64,000 bases of DNA, taken from NCBI GenBank assembly GCA_021292105.1, contig CM037868.1:24838303-24902302 (forward strand), given 5' to 3'. This DNA comes from Anadara kagoshimensis (lineage: Eukaryota; Mollusca; Bivalvia; Arcoida; Arcidae). Numbering within the stretch: the first letter of the stretch is position 1; every line of letters begins with the position of its first letter. The notes beneath the pieces were generated by a model, which was given only the letters and a program-made list of their open reading frames with translations, did not search any database and was not told the DNA's origin. A program made the position numbers and the translations under genes. This document shows positions 37,401-40,391 of the stretch, piece by piece.

Positions 37401-38077
37401 AAATTTTACGTCACAGGGTGACATTACCTGAGCGGTTGACATTACGAAAAATGTCACATGCGCAGAAAAACTACGTATGCGGTTCGAACGCATTCGTCGT
37501 CTAAATTGGTAAAACGCTTTTCTAAAGTAATGTAAATATGATTAATGTTACATGCTATCAGAAATGTAATATTTATATAATGCTGTTCGAGTACCATCTC
37601 TCCATCTAACTTAGAACCACTGCGGTAGCTCAGTTGGTAGAACGCTTGCTTCGTGTGTGGGAAATCATAGGTTCAAAGCCCGGCCGGGATCTGGCCAAGG
37701 TGACTGTTTTTTCACCGAGCTCTCGGCATTTAGAAATGAAAGTCACGAAATACTTCGGAAGAAACCTGAAAACCCAATGTCACGTAAAAGAAGCACCTAT
37801 GCACATTACCTCGAGTGGACTAAAAAAGTCGAAATCCCCGTCACTTCACCTATAGCTGATGACGTCTCGATAAAAGTTAAATATTCTTAACCATCAATCA
37901 ATCAAACTTACCTAGGTGGTATAGAAATAGTGATTTTACTGTCACGGTATCCGACATATTGTATCCATACACCGAGGAATGATACGTTCTGAACACTCGG
38001 TCTGTCGGTAAAAAGGCTGTTATGTTCTGTTGCTCAAAATACGCCGATAAACCATGCGTGCCGATGTACCTTGACAC
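2883..38077 (-). CDS. Tandem FAS1 (fasciclin) domain protein, seven domains, probable GPI-anchored; 5' end missing
   Basis: Spliced gene read from high to low coordinates. Exons: 37912-38077, 35929-36038, 34463-34617, 33340-33508, 31525-31645, 29733-29877, 25049-25211, 21660-21774, 20214-20361, 19263-19422, 17847-17961, 16316-16463, 14735-14894, 13402-13516, 11723-11867, 10992-11151, 8865-8991, 6713-6872, 5717-5888, 4375-4492, 2883-3130. They join in one frame for 1039 residues with seven FAS1 domains (about residues 1-144, 145-289, 290-431, 432-572, 573-712, 713-861, 862-1000). FAS1 proteins are extracellular adhesion or matrix proteins. No EGF or Link domain lies between the domains, unlike stabilins. 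Many N-glycosylation sequons (NKS, NQT, NHT, NNT, NFT, NVT) fit secretion, and cysteines are few. The C-terminus has small residues, a segment VLLLLFIFCII and then SSSYT, as in a GPI signal. Closest architecture: Fasciclin I, which usually has four domains. Start codon and signal peptide are not visible. FAS1 identity is strong; GPI anchoring is inferred. Confidence 0.88.
3240..3440 (-). mobile_element. tRNA-derived SINE, Ser/Leu-like head (family 3), minus
   Basis: Shares CAGTTCATGAATGGTGAA, an AACTGAC-type core and a head (reversed) GGTC-AAGC-ACC-GAGG near 3400-3430 with copies at 36.1-36.6 and 46.6 kb. Diverged. Confidence 0.5.
3725..3895 (+). mobile_element. 3' tail of the RT element, truncated copy
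   Basis: Matches the tail at 12730-12905 (GGGTATAACTCGCTAGACAGGA, CTCCACGTGTTTAACT, GACATGGACTGGTATGTTTG), with no coding part. Confidence 0.5.
4049..4360 (+). mobile_element. tRNA-derived SINE (family 1), head truncated
   Basis: Begins inside the tRNA-like head (CCGTAAGTGGGAGGTCGTGG, GGTTCGAACCC) and continues to the shared tail ATATTCTTGACTGGAACGTT. Lies in the intron between the last two FAS1 exons. Confidence 0.75.
4375..4492 (-). CDS. FAS1 gene visible exon 20: domain 7, middle part
   Basis: Acceptor TACTTTAG, donor GTATGT; 118 nt, phase 0 in, 1 out. Encodes LFHRHIVNGSMWKYKDLSKH and ends DVKLIRNTD. A SINE ends about 15 bp past the donor. Confidence 0.85.
4840..5708. mobile_element. MITE family C whose interior is a minisatellite
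   Basis: Outer arms TATAGGCAAACAATATTGAC (left) and its inverse ending ATTGTTTGCCTATA (right) match the intact copies at 16774 and 29192. The interior is a 79-bp tandem array built from the subterminal part of the same MITE. Confidence 0.75.
4961..5690. repeat. Minisatellite, 79-bp unit, about 9 copies
   Basis: The unit starts GTCAACCGGACAGGTAAATG and contains CCCTCTATATAAATGTACTG and CAGTATTCAAATTATAG. Starts at 4961, 5040 and 5119 give exactly 79-bp spacing. Confidence 0.9.
5717..5888 (-). CDS. FAS1 gene visible exon 19: domain 7, first part
   Basis: Acceptor TTTTTTCAG, donor GTACTA (weak). Encodes YSLNQFLKLLPVYTEELFTD then KLTVFIPYEKAVQFL, then NNTEKTQ. A MITE edge lies only 8 bp beyond the donor. 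Confidence 0.86.
5925..6205. repeat. Interspersed repeat shared with 36640-36960 and 17285-17395
   Basis: Contains AAAAAATAGGTATACTTCCTC, GGCAAAGTATTTC, TGATGAGGATTTGTATTC and AACGGCCGTTTAGTGCTG, all found again near 36.76-36.93 kb. The open frame here is therefore not a gene. Confidence 0.7.
6330..6640. repeat. Degenerate tandem repeat, about 57-bp unit
   Basis: Phrase AATAAACCAATATCCTATGA-TCT-AGGTGTTATTGGTCAC recurs about four times with divergence. Intronic. Confidence 0.5.
6713..6872 (-). CDS. FAS1 gene visible exon 18: domain 6, H2 box (divergent), acceptor inside a minisatellite
   Basis: Acceptor TACCGCTAG, donor GTAAGT; 160 nt. Encodes VTVDTGFENLRFDLDIV then CTNGIVYLIQGFLN. The H2 His is Tyr and the I-D is I-Q, so this is the most diverged H2 box. 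The first bases of this exon and its acceptor are repeated many times in the upstream intron (6861-7790). Another in-frame acceptor lies at 6930-6931. Confidence 0.83.
6861..7790. repeat. Minisatellite carrying repeated 3' splice sites, 46-59 bp unit, about 16 copies
   Basis: The plus-strand unit contains CAACAGTGACACCTAGCGGT and AAAGAAACAAGAAAAATAA. On the gene strand each unit reads a T/C-rich tract, ACCGCTAG, then GTGTCACTGTTGATA, which is the acceptor plus first bases of exon 6713-6872. Exon-like starts fall at 6872, 6929, 6975, 7034, 7093 and 7152, continuing at similar spacing. About a dozen units keep the AG. Confidence 0.9.
8029..8240. mobile_element. MITE, ends ACTGTAAACGTATTTAT
   Basis: Left ACTGTAAACGTATTTATCTTC and right GAAATTAAATACGTTTACAG are inverted. 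The interior is rich in TTCGCG/CGCGAAAA. Related element at 39270-39503. Confidence 0.7.
8526..8806 (+). repeat. Interspersed repeat with GACAGACAGACAGGCA core
   Basis: Shares CTGTCTCTTGAGAGC, TGGGACGGACAACC, a GACAGACA run and AACTTCGTTTGCGG with the inverted copy at 30958-31262. No protein domain is seen in the short ORF here. Confidence 0.65.
8865..8991 (-). CDS. FAS1 gene visible exon 17: domain 6, middle part
   Basis: Acceptor ATTTTTTAG, donor GTAAGT; 127 nt, phase 0 in, 1 out. Encodes IYIGHTIQGSRLDSKFLRQH then NTTNHYNTRFTISNTSH. Four codons longer than its counterparts in domains 3-5. Confidence 0.86.
9114..10248. mobile_element. Bivalve-type interspersed repeat with internal tandem block
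   Basis: Starts AACAAGAGGCCCATGGGCC-TTAACGCTCACCTG and ends GGCTCAGGTGAGCTAAAAA. The interior carries about four 133-147 bp copies of a block with GTGACCTTGACCTTTGAACC, then a GACGACGGACG run (10143-10196). Second copy at 60628-61240. Non-autonomous; type unknown. Confidence 0.7.
10405..10475 (-). mobile_element. RT-element 3' tail fragment, minus
   Basis: Reverse complement matches TAGCTAGC-AACAGGTGCTTACCCTTC and CACCCGACCTTCACTTTG of the tail at 12.75 kb. Confidence 0.5.
10992..11151 (-). CDS. FAS1 gene visible exon 16: domain 6, first part (degenerate H1 box)
   Basis: Acceptor TATTTTACAG, donor GTAAGA; 160 nt. Encodes PFYQLLSTNTEFKTMAETEN then SQMTVFAVSAEYM; the H1 proline is Val and the N/D-x-A-F part is replaced. 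Ends IRSDPNIVKQ. Confidence 0.85.
11723..11867 (-). CDS. FAS1 gene visible exon 15: domain 5, H2 box
   Basis: Acceptor is a 30-nt T tract ending TTTTGTAG; donor GTAAGT; 145 nt. Encodes YMVNNNIRASIIRGNIRG then TNGVIHVIDRLLYYP, then IADVMMKHAQL. Confidence 0.89.
12030..12912 (+). mobile_element. Truncated retroelement: C-terminal part of a reverse transcriptase plus 3' tail (Penelope-like, tentative)
   Basis: The ORF from 12041 carries the RT palm motifs GIPMGTNCAPLLANLFLYS and YRYIDDVLSL (Y-I-D-D active site), then a thumb-like block YDKRDDFNFSIVNF and AYGVFVSQLIRYGRAC. The sequence goes on to a 3' tail with GTAGCTAGCTAAACAGGAGG and GACATGGATTAGTATG. The tail recurs alone at many sites here, as expected of 5'-truncated copies. 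The 5' part of the RT and any endonuclease are absent; the element is broken. Family placement is from memory of similar RTs in molluscs and cnidarians and is uncertain. Confidence 0.75.
12995..13336 (-). mobile_element. tRNA-derived SINE (family 1), near full length, minus
   Basis: On the minus strand: CCACTGCGGTAGCTCAGTTG head, GGTTCGAACCC B box, body with CACGGTTCTTTCGGAT-type text (here diverged) and tail GATATAAGTGAAGTATTCTT. Confidence 0.8.
13402..13516 (-). CDS. FAS1 gene visible exon 14: domain 5, middle part
   Basis: Acceptor TTTTATTTCAG, donor GTATAT; 115 nt. Encodes ILMAHIMPNVNLLKADFYDG and ends EYIHVLRNQSK. A minus-strand SINE (12995-13336) starts about 65 bp past the donor. Confidence 0.87.
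14290..14660 (+). mobile_element. Chimera of RT-element tail and SINE family 1 body
   Basis: RT-tail text (GTTTGCCTTTCCGGACCAAC, GGCCTCACTTCC) runs straight into SINE body text (TTTTTCGTCAAGTACTCAGC) and the SINE tail (GACTGGAACGTTTAACACC). The SINE lacks its tRNA head. Confidence 0.6.
14735..14894 (-). CDS. FAS1 gene visible exon 13: domain 5, first part
   Basis: Acceptor TTTTGTATAG, donor GTAAGT; 160 nt. Encodes IMKNFLILMSDLKDTLKSEN then QFTVLIPSDKAFDVIP, a canonical H1 box, then LSNRALLQN. Confidence 0.88.
15027..15357 (+). mobile_element. tRNA-derived SINE (family 1), near full length
   Basis: Head ACTGCGGTAGCTTAGTTGGT, B box GGTTCAATCCC, body CACGGTTCTTTCGGATGGGA, tail TTACTGGGACGTTAAACACC. 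Not a tRNA gene: no acceptor-stem closure and a long 3' body. Confidence 0.85.
15660..15960. repeat. Interspersed repeat with TGACGTCA site
   Basis: Shares AATGAAATTAATTTTTCT, GAAGTATGAAAGAATTGGAC and GATGACGTCACTGAGAGCC (one strand or the other) with 34640-34935. The palindrome TGACGTCA is also a CRE-type site. Confidence 0.55.
16011..16192. mobile_element. MITE family B (ends CAGTC-AACCTG), TA-flanked
   Basis: Left AGTCCAACCTATCTTAAAGA, right TTTATAGACAGGTTTGACTGTA; interior AAGGGTCACCTGCTAATAAA. The CAGT end and TA target recall pogo/Tc1-type MITEs. Confidence 0.7.
16316..16463 (-). CDS. FAS1 gene visible exon 12: domain 4, H2 box
   Basis: Acceptor GTATGATTTCAG, donor GTAAGT; 148 nt, phase 1 in, 2 out. 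Encodes FRVIGNHIEAKVEVSDI then CSNGLLHIIDNLLQVP, then IIDELSKHTDL. A poly-A tract on the plus strand (T-run in the transcript) at 16510-16529 lies about 50 nt upstream of the acceptor. Confidence 0.88.
16690..17165. mobile_element. Foldback element interrupted by MITE family C (16774-17027)
   Basis: Outer arms ATTATAGTCTGTCAGGGATA-TTG-TACAGAGTGTTT (16700s) and its inverse near 17115-17160. Inside sits a complete MITE C: left GGCAAACAACATTGACCTGT, right GACATTGTCAAATTTGTTTG. Confidence 0.65.
17847..17961 (-). CDS. FAS1 gene visible exon 11: domain 4, middle part
   Basis: Acceptor TTTATTTAG, donor GTAATG; 115 nt, phase 0 in, 1 out. Encodes AIKGHIIENSLISSDNVTGH and then KDIMIIHEDN. Confidence 0.87.
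18030..18190. mobile_element. Inverted-repeat element end, TACAGTAGAAC type
   Basis: Starts CTACAGTAGAACTTTGATCG followed by CTCGACCGTCGACGCCTCG. Looks like one end of a pogo/Tigger-like MITE; the other end was not found. Confidence 0.4.
18690..19056 (+). mobile_element. RT-element 3' end, degenerate copy
   Basis: Parallels 12540-12905: ACTACGGAAG, AAGCCTAGGCTTA, TATTGTTGATAAGTATGATG, ATTTGACGTCCCATAG, then the tail with TACCTAGCTAAATA and CTTTCCGGAACACC. Truncated and degenerate. Confidence 0.65.
19058..19242. mobile_element. MITE family B
   Basis: Left TACAGTCTAATCTGCCTTAA, right CAAACAGTTTTGACTG; interior ATAAGGGTCACCTGCTTATT. Sits 21 bp past the donor of exon 19263-19422. Confidence 0.7.
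19263..19422 (-). CDS. FAS1 gene visible exon 10: domain 4, first part (degenerate H1 box)
   Basis: Acceptor TTTTTTTCAG, donor GTATGA. Encodes FMATYIKRHPDLRQLLSSQ, then SLTVFLPGLMGV, where the usual T/N-D-x-A-F after the proline is lost, then NSNPVIMYE. Confidence 0.84.
19975..20170 (+). mobile_element. RT-element 3' tail, truncated copy
   Basis: TGTGACGGTTGTAGCTAGTT, CTTACTCTTCCAGAGCAACC and CCGGCCTCATTTCC match the 12.75 kb tail. Confidence 0.55.
20214..20361 (-). CDS. FAS1 gene visible exon 9: domain 3, H2 box
   Basis: Acceptor TTTTCTCCAG, donor GTAAGT; phase 1 in, 2 out. Encodes IYVEAGGVRAKIIRRNIG then ATNGVVHLISNVL; the Asp usually found in the H2 box is Ser here. Ends FDVIEGNSQF. Confidence 0.88.
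21176..21397 (+). mobile_element. Foldback MITE (GACGTATCGCCGGCCACG), copy 1
   Basis: Arms TGATGTATCGCCGGCCACG and CGTGGCCGGCGAAACGTCA are inverted. Interior GGCCGCCATCACGGTACCAA. Lies 263 bp from exon 21660-21774, in opposite orientation to copy 2 at 21945-22152. Confidence 0.75.
21398..21590 (+). mobile_element. RT-element 3' tail, truncated copy
   Basis: GCCGGGTGTAACTAGCTAAA, CTTAACCTTCCGGAGCATTC and AAGTTCATGTGTTTCAGTT match the tail. It abuts the foldback MITE. Confidence 0.55.
21660..21774 (-). CDS. FAS1 gene visible exon 8: domain 3, middle part
   Basis: Acceptor TTTTTTGCAG, donor GTAGGT; phase 0 in, 1 out; 115 nt like its counterparts in domains 4 and 5. Encodes ILKGHIIPNLDVDAETLGHN and ends SVEIIKVNE. 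It lies between two oppositely oriented copies of one foldback element. Confidence 0.88.
21945..22152 (-). mobile_element. Foldback MITE (GACGTATCGCCGGCCACG), copy 2, opposite orientation
   Basis: Arms TTGACGTATCGCCGACCACG and CGTGGCCGGCGATACGTCAA. The interior in reverse matches copy 1 (TTGATACCGTGATGGTGGCC). Confidence 0.75.
22250..22447 (+). mobile_element. RT-element 3' tail, truncated copy
   Basis: AATTTGTGATGTCTCTGTATC, AAGCTTTCCGGATCAGCTGG and TCTCACTTTCCTAG match the RT-element end. It is cut by the palindromic element that starts at 22449. Confidence 0.5.
22449..22801. mobile_element. Palindromic foldback element, about 350 bp
   Basis: Arms AATGAGATACATATGGCGGG-AAACAGTATCAGGACCGC and the inverse ending TTTCCCGCCAAATGTATCTC. 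Inner arms ACGTCACTGATAACACCA / TGGTGTTATCAGTGACGT pair too, and the centre has a palindrome around ATCTAGATCTTATAAT. Confidence 0.8.
22967..23275. repeat. Tandem duplication, about 150-bp unit, 2 copies
   Basis: TTAGAAGCTAATCTTGAAAG to GTGGACACACACAAGACACA occurs twice in direct order with few differences, so it is a recent duplication. Confidence 0.85.
23635..24866. mobile_element. Non-autonomous DNA transposon-like element with 40-bp TIRs
   Basis: Left CAAAACGCCGAGCTATCCGC (in 23635-23680) and right GCGGATAGCTCGGCGTTTTG (in 24821-24865) are near-perfect inverted repeats of about 40 bp. The interior has no recognisable transposase. It includes a tRNA-like stretch at 24091-24160 (GTGGTGTAGTGGAT ... 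GTGGGTTCGTA) that looks like a SINE head. Confidence 0.75.
25049..25211 (-). CDS. FAS1 gene visible exon 7: domain 3, first part
   Basis: Acceptor TTCTTTTTAG, donor GTGAGT. Encodes AFAQYLNKSNQTLVTNLQL then YTIFVPVDEAF (H1 box), then NNHADIRDM. Follows a 4.5 kb intron, the largest in the gene. Confidence 0.88.
25346..26165. repeat. Tandem repeat, about 207-bp unit, 4 copies
   Basis: Units start TCATCCGTTTAGTCAACTTCC and include TTCGCTATATCTACTGTACA and GAGAGACCCTCTCAAGTGGG; starts near 25356, 25560, 25770 and 25979. Intronic, upstream of exon 25049-25211. Confidence 0.85.
26175..26318. mobile_element. Short TIR element
   Basis: Left AATCTATTATGGACCTATCT-CGAGGGAAC, right GTTCCCGAGGGAGAGGTCC-ATAATAGATT. 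About 140 bp, non-coding. Confidence 0.6.
26785..27035 (+). mobile_element. RT-element 3' tail, truncated copy
   Basis: TTTGATGTCTTTGTGTCCAG, GGGTGTAGCTAGCTAAACAG and GGTGCTTACCCTTCCGGAGC are nearly identical to 12.67-12.79 kb, so this is a young copy. Confidence 0.7.
27180..27495. repeat. (GA)n microsatellites inside a duplicated unit
   Basis: GA runs at 27197-27242, 27314-27346 and 27462-27492, separated by two copies of a block with GTTAACGCAACTGATC and GATATTC-GGCTTCCA. Confidence 0.85.
27950..28215 (-). mobile_element. RT-element 3' tail, minus, duplicated
   Basis: Two reversed tail pieces: GTGCTCGAGAACGGTAAGCA (27979) and GGTGCTCCGGAACGGTAATC-ACG (28139), the second followed by CTTGTTTAGTTAGCTACACC. 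Confidence 0.5.
28567..28905 (+). mobile_element. tRNA-derived SINE (family 1), full length
   Basis: Head CCACTGCGGTAGCTCAGTCG, B box GGTTCGATCCC, tail TTCTTGACTGGGACGTTAAA. Intronic. Confidence 0.85.
29192..29558. mobile_element. MITE family C interrupted by MITE family B (29330-29512)
   Basis: Left arm TATAGGTAAACAACATTGAC and right arm GGACAGGTTCATATTGTTTG belong to family C. Within it sits a complete family B copy (TACAGTCGAATCTGCCTTAA ... CATAGACAGGTTTGACTG). The family C element is therefore older. Confidence 0.75.
29559..29722. repeat. (GGTG)n run and inverted repeat next to exon 29733-29877
   Basis: GGTGGGTGGGTGGGTG at 29569-29588, then TATGTGT-type text, and arms TCATATACCATTTTTT (29604) and AAAAAATGGTATATGA (29702) that can pair. 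Confidence 0.65.
29733..29877 (-). CDS. FAS1 gene visible exon 6: domain 2, H2 box
   Basis: Acceptor TTTGTTTCAG, donor GTAATA; phase 1 in, 2 out. Encodes YVLCNRTRAKVISSNIP then SNGVLHVIDNLL, followed by KQTIEYLQKT. Confidence 0.88.
30497..30832 (-). mobile_element. tRNA-derived SINE (family 1), full length, minus
   Basis: The minus strand reads CCACTGCGGTTGCTCAGTTG head to the tail near GTTACCATTACTCAACAC. Intronic. Confidence 0.8.
30958..31262 (-). repeat. Interspersed repeat, inverted copy of 8526-8806
   Basis: CTCCGGAAACCGAAGTTTAG, GTCCGTCCGTCCGTCCG and GGCTCGCAAGAGACAGTTT match the reverse of the 8.5 kb copy. Confidence 0.65.
31330..31480 (+). mobile_element. MITE family A interior fragment
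   Basis: GAGTGGCGAGACATGGATAG, CTAGTGGTTGAACA and GAGAGATAAATAACAGTTGC match the family A interior (compare 43860-43930). Confidence 0.5.
31525..31645 (-). CDS. FAS1 gene visible exon 5: domain 2, middle part
   Basis: Acceptor is a long T run ending TTCAG; donor GTGAGT; phase 0 in, 1 out. Encodes VVHAHTIPDYVQFLPSVGE and then ANLQIYRENGE. The HAHTIP segment is the conserved central His region of FAS1. Confidence 0.85.
31905..32105 (+). mobile_element. tRNA-Arg-like SINE (family 2), truncated
   Basis: GTGAGTTCGAATCCCGCTCA, GACCACATGTGGGAAAG and GTGAGCTAGCACCTTAAAGT match the longer copies at 38645 and 40392. Confidence 0.7.
32110..32510 (-). mobile_element. SINE family 3 tails in tandem, minus
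   Basis: CACTTATATCGAG-C-GACAGTTC recurs near 32128, 32275 and 32328, each followed by GATGG-GAGTAATAGAGT-like text. The last includes the AACTGTCTCACACTAGGATC body. Confidence 0.55.
32608..33335. repeat. Tandem repeat, about 165-175 bp unit, 4 copies
   Basis: TTCCCACGACCTTGACCTTT-CCGATATGACCTT and CATGAAGATTATTCCTGTGA recur at about 32.8, 32.95, 33.1 and 33.25 kb. Begins with CTGTCTCTTGAGAGCCAAAT as in the 8.5 kb repeat. The long ORF across 33178-33678 is only exon 33340-33508 plus this repeat. Confidence 0.8.
33340..33508 (-). CDS. FAS1 gene visible exon 4: domain 2, first part
   Basis: Acceptor GAATTACAG, donor GTAAGT. One base completes an Arg codon split with exon 3. Encodes SIAMASIIDMELKG, then FVFTAYAPNDSYL (H1 box), then AKDILYDVSNLEFLKR. 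Confidence 0.87.
34427..34451. repeat. (TA)n microsatellite
   Basis: A run of TA pairs starting 12 bp past the donor of exon 34463-34617. Confidence 0.9.
34463..34617 (-). CDS. FAS1 gene visible exon 3: domain 1, H2 box
   Basis: Acceptor TGTATTTCAG; donor GTTATT is weak but gives the right phase (2). Encodes IYSVNGAVLVSTDIIASNG followed by IIHIIDRVI, a textbook FAS1 H2 box. A TA microsatellite (34427-34451) lies just past the donor. Confidence 0.87.
34640..34945. repeat. Interspersed repeat with TGACGTCA site and terminal hairpin
   Basis: Inverted relative of 15660-15960. Ends in a hairpin: GAATTGGACAATTTGCACAC / GTGTGCAAAATGTCCAATTT at about 34891-34943. Confidence 0.6.
35199..35624. mobile_element. 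MITE family A with triplicated interior
   Basis: Left TACAGTACAGACCTGTCAAA, right AACTTTCGACAGGTCTGTAC. The interior is a direct repeat of about 105 bp x 3 (TACCATGTGACCAAAATGCT; starts near 35274, 35379, 35483). Confidence 0.8.
35684..35916. mobile_element. Two MITE family A left halves in tandem
   Basis: Both have ACTGACCTGTCGAAAGTT, then CGAATCGACA-TCCC-GGCCCTCATTA and TCTCGAGGCT. No right end is seen before exon 35929-36038. Confidence 0.65.
35929..36038 (-). CDS. FAS1 gene visible exon 2: domain 1, middle part
   Basis: Acceptor TTTTGCAG, donor GTTTGT; phase 1 in, phase 0 out. Encodes GSKIRVSDIKDNTTAES then GYRLYFNILMDGSTK. The phase 0 end differs from the phase 1 end of the matching exon in domains 2-7. 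Confidence 0.82.
36095..36578 (-). mobile_element. SINE family 3 (Ser/Leu-like head) split by a MITE (36133-36396)
   Basis: Minus-strand head GGTGGCCGAGTGGTCTAAAC and B box AGTTCGAATCCC at 36480-36575; tail ACCGCTTCGACATAAGTGAA at 36110. Between them is a MITE with ends TTTCACAATCATTCCTTAGC and GCTAAGGAATGAATGTGAAA. Confidence 0.7.
36640..36962. repeat. Interspersed repeat, related to 5925-6205
   Basis: ATTCATTACCCAAATTTTTCC to AACGGCCGTCTAGTGCTG. Resembles the MITE at 36133 at its left end. Confidence 0.6.
37141..37250. mobile_element. MITE family A left end, fragment
   Basis: GCTGGCCTGACGAAAGTTTA-ACACTGAG, then GCCGCGTCGCCGAAATATGG. Right end absent. Confidence 0.5.
37617..37900 (+). mobile_element. 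tRNA-derived SINE, subfamily variant
   Basis: Head CCACTGCGGTAGCTCAGTTG, body AAATGAAAGTCACGAAATAC, tail CACCTATAGCTGATGACGTC. The body differs from family 1 and resembles 46755 and 50563. Tail is (CAAT)n and ends 11 bp from the donor of exon 37912-38077. Confidence 0.75.
37912..38077 (-). CDS. FAS1 gene visible exon 1: domain 1, first part
   Basis: Acceptor TATATTTTTAG, donor GTAAGT; starts phase 0, ends phase 1. Encodes VSRYIGTHGLSAYFEQ then NITAFLPTDRVF, the H1 box, then NMSDTVTVKSLFLYHL. It starts inside the FAS1 fold, so at least one earlier exon must exist upstream. Confidence 0.82.
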
Positions 38078-38640
38078 CTAAAAATATAAAAAGGGTATTA
38101 TGGAAAAAAGATAAAAAACTGGATTTGTAGTAGTATTGCTTGATATTTAATTTTTGACAAAAAAAGGCCTCGCCTTTTATACAATTTGAGACAGCCCATT
38201 ATACTTTGCAAGTTCCTAAAGACTGGAAACTTGCCTTAGTTCTTAAAGCATGCTAACATGGGGCAAGATGAGCCGGTACTCATTCGTTTGCTAAATTATA
38301 TTTATTATTACTAAAACCCCATTTTTCAGAGATTGTAGCAACAATTTACTTAACTTTTTTTAACATTTTTTTCTCGTGACATAAGTTTAGGCCTATAAGG
38401 AAGTGACCTAATGTACAGTGTCAGTCTCTGTTCATAGCCTGCACACTCCGCAAAATTTTCAGTTTCATTTCAAACTGGAAAATTTCTATGCCAAACAATT
38501 CACTCTTTATGTACTTAAACGGAATGATTGATAGCTGTTACATCACAATTTACTTGACCCAATTATAATGATAAAAGAAAGTGGTATTGGACACCTTATC
38601 ACAGGATCACGGTTGACATGTGTATAATACCCCTTTCTTT
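38078..38640. other. No gene seen upstream of the first visible FAS1 exon
   Basis: AT-rich sequence. I looked on the minus strand for a further exon ending in phase 0 and saw none. The stretch 38400-38500 partly matches 39050-39180 (inverted) and is probably repeat. Confidence 0.4.
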
Positions 38641-38644
38641 TATC

Positions 38645-38998
38645 GTGGTGGCCTAATGGATAAGACGCCAGTCTCTCACCGCTGTGAGTTTGAGTCCTTC
38701 TCAGACCACATGTGGGAAAGTGAATTTTCATTGCTGTTGGCCATTACTGGTTCACCTAGTATCAGTATAATGAACTGGGGGAGTAGTACGCTTGTCTGCA
38801 GCGTACTGACGCTGTGAGCTAGCACTTTGAAGTCGTCCTGAGTGTGCGTTAGTAAAAGGCAGATCATACAACACACTCGCACTTCACAAGCATACACTAA
38901 ATTGTTCATAAATTAATCCATAGAGATTAATGAAAGTCTTCGCCGTGAATAGCTGGAAAATTGCTGAAGCGACGTTAAACAACAATTAACCAACCAAT
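38645..38998 (+). mobile_element. tRNA-Arg-like SINE (family 2), near full length
   Basis: Head GTGGTGGCCTAATGGATAAG, body CACATGTGGGAAAGTGAATT, tail GCTGAAGCGACGTTAAACAA then (AACC)-like repeats. Confidence 0.85.
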
Positions 38999-39269
38999 CA
39001 ACTTTCTTTTATCATCATACTTTTGGTCGTGACATTTGTACACGTGATGAAATCCACATAACCAACTATCAAGTTTAATTGATAGAATTTTCCAGTTTAA
39101 AGTGAAATTGAAAATGTTACAGTGTGTGCAGACTTTTTGAAATAAGTTATTTAGCAGAGACCGACATCGTAAATTAAGTCTCTTTCCAAATAAAATGAAT
39201 AACTAGAAAAAAAAGAAAAGAATTTTTGTCAAATATGGCCACAATCACTGAAAAACTGAGTTTTAGTAA

Positions 39270-39503
39270 TGTACTCAAAACGTTTTTATTTTCGCATGTT
39301 TTTATTTTCGAGGTACATGAAATTTCCACATGTCGGCGTGCGTAGTTAAATTTTCGCGGTTTTATATTTTTTTTCAAATGCACTATAATACATTAAGCAT
39401 AATATTATTTTCACTCGGTAATAATTTTTGCGAAATCCGTGACAAACGACCGCGAAATTGGCTGAAAAATTAGTACACTGCGAAAATAAATACGTTAGCA
39501 GTA
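39270..39503. mobile_element. MITE with TTTTCGC / GCGAAAA ends
   Basis: Left AACGTTTTTATTTTCGCATG, right GCGAAAATAAATACGTTAGC. Related to 8029-8240. Confidence 0.6.
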
Positions 39504-40033
39504 CAGTCAAACTTGTTTATGACGGCCACCCAAAGGGAACCAGTAAAAGTGGCCTTTAGAGGCAGGTGACCTTTATATACAGGTGCAAATAATATGAATA
39601 AAGAACAATTGGGATACAATTCTACTGGCCTTTATCAGCAGGTGGCCCTTATATAGAGGTGGTCTTTAAGGCAAGTTGGACTGTACATCATTAATTTGGA
39701 TACAATTCTACTGGCCTTTATAAGGAGGTGACCCTTATGTAGAGGTGGCCTTTAAGGCAGGTTGGACTGTACATCATTAATTTGGATACAATTCTACTGG
39801 CCTTTATAAGGAGGTGACCCTTATTTAGAGGTGGCCTTTACGGCAGGTTGGACTGTACATAATTAATTTGGATACAATTCTACTGGCCTTTATAAGCAGG
39901 TGGTCCTTATATAGAGGTGGCCTTTAAGGCAGGTTGGACTGTACATCATTAATTTGGATACAATTCTACTGGCCTTTATAAGGAGGTGGCCCTTATTTAA
40001 AGGTGGCCTTTAAGGCAGGTTCGACTGTATATG
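39503..40033. mobile_element. MITE family B whose right half is tandemly repeated
   Basis: Left end TACAGTCAAACTTGTTTATG. From 39683 an 86-bp unit (GGTTGGACTGTACATCATTA ... AGAGGTGGCCTTTAAGGCA) repeats about four times before the final right end GGCAGGTTCGACTGTA. Confidence 0.85.
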
Positions 40034-40391
40034 GTTCAAGTGTTAAACTTTTGACATGTCTGCGTTGTAATCCACTCATCTTATTAATCGGTAAGGGAGG
40101 CTAATTAGGAATTTATAACTATAATCAATAAACGAGATTAATTGATCATAGAAATCCCAGTGGCGTATTTATAATATTTTACCGGCGTAAAATGTCACAG
40201 AATCCGGTCTTTATTCTTGCATCCTGTCGGACTTTATTTCCCTCAAGGGACCACTAACTTCCCGGTAGCACGGATGGTTAATTGGAACGGCTTAACGCCA
40301 TTTATACACACACCGGGAGATAAACAAAGTGATTTTTCACTTAATTGTACCATTTTGTAACGGTTACCGGGGTTAACGATGATTGGGTTTT

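Noticed and set aside
2883-38077. Stabilin as the identity of the FAS1 gene
   Set aside because: The seven FAS1 domains follow each other directly, with no EGF-like or Link domains and very few cysteines, and the tail lacks a transmembrane-plus-cytoplasmic part.
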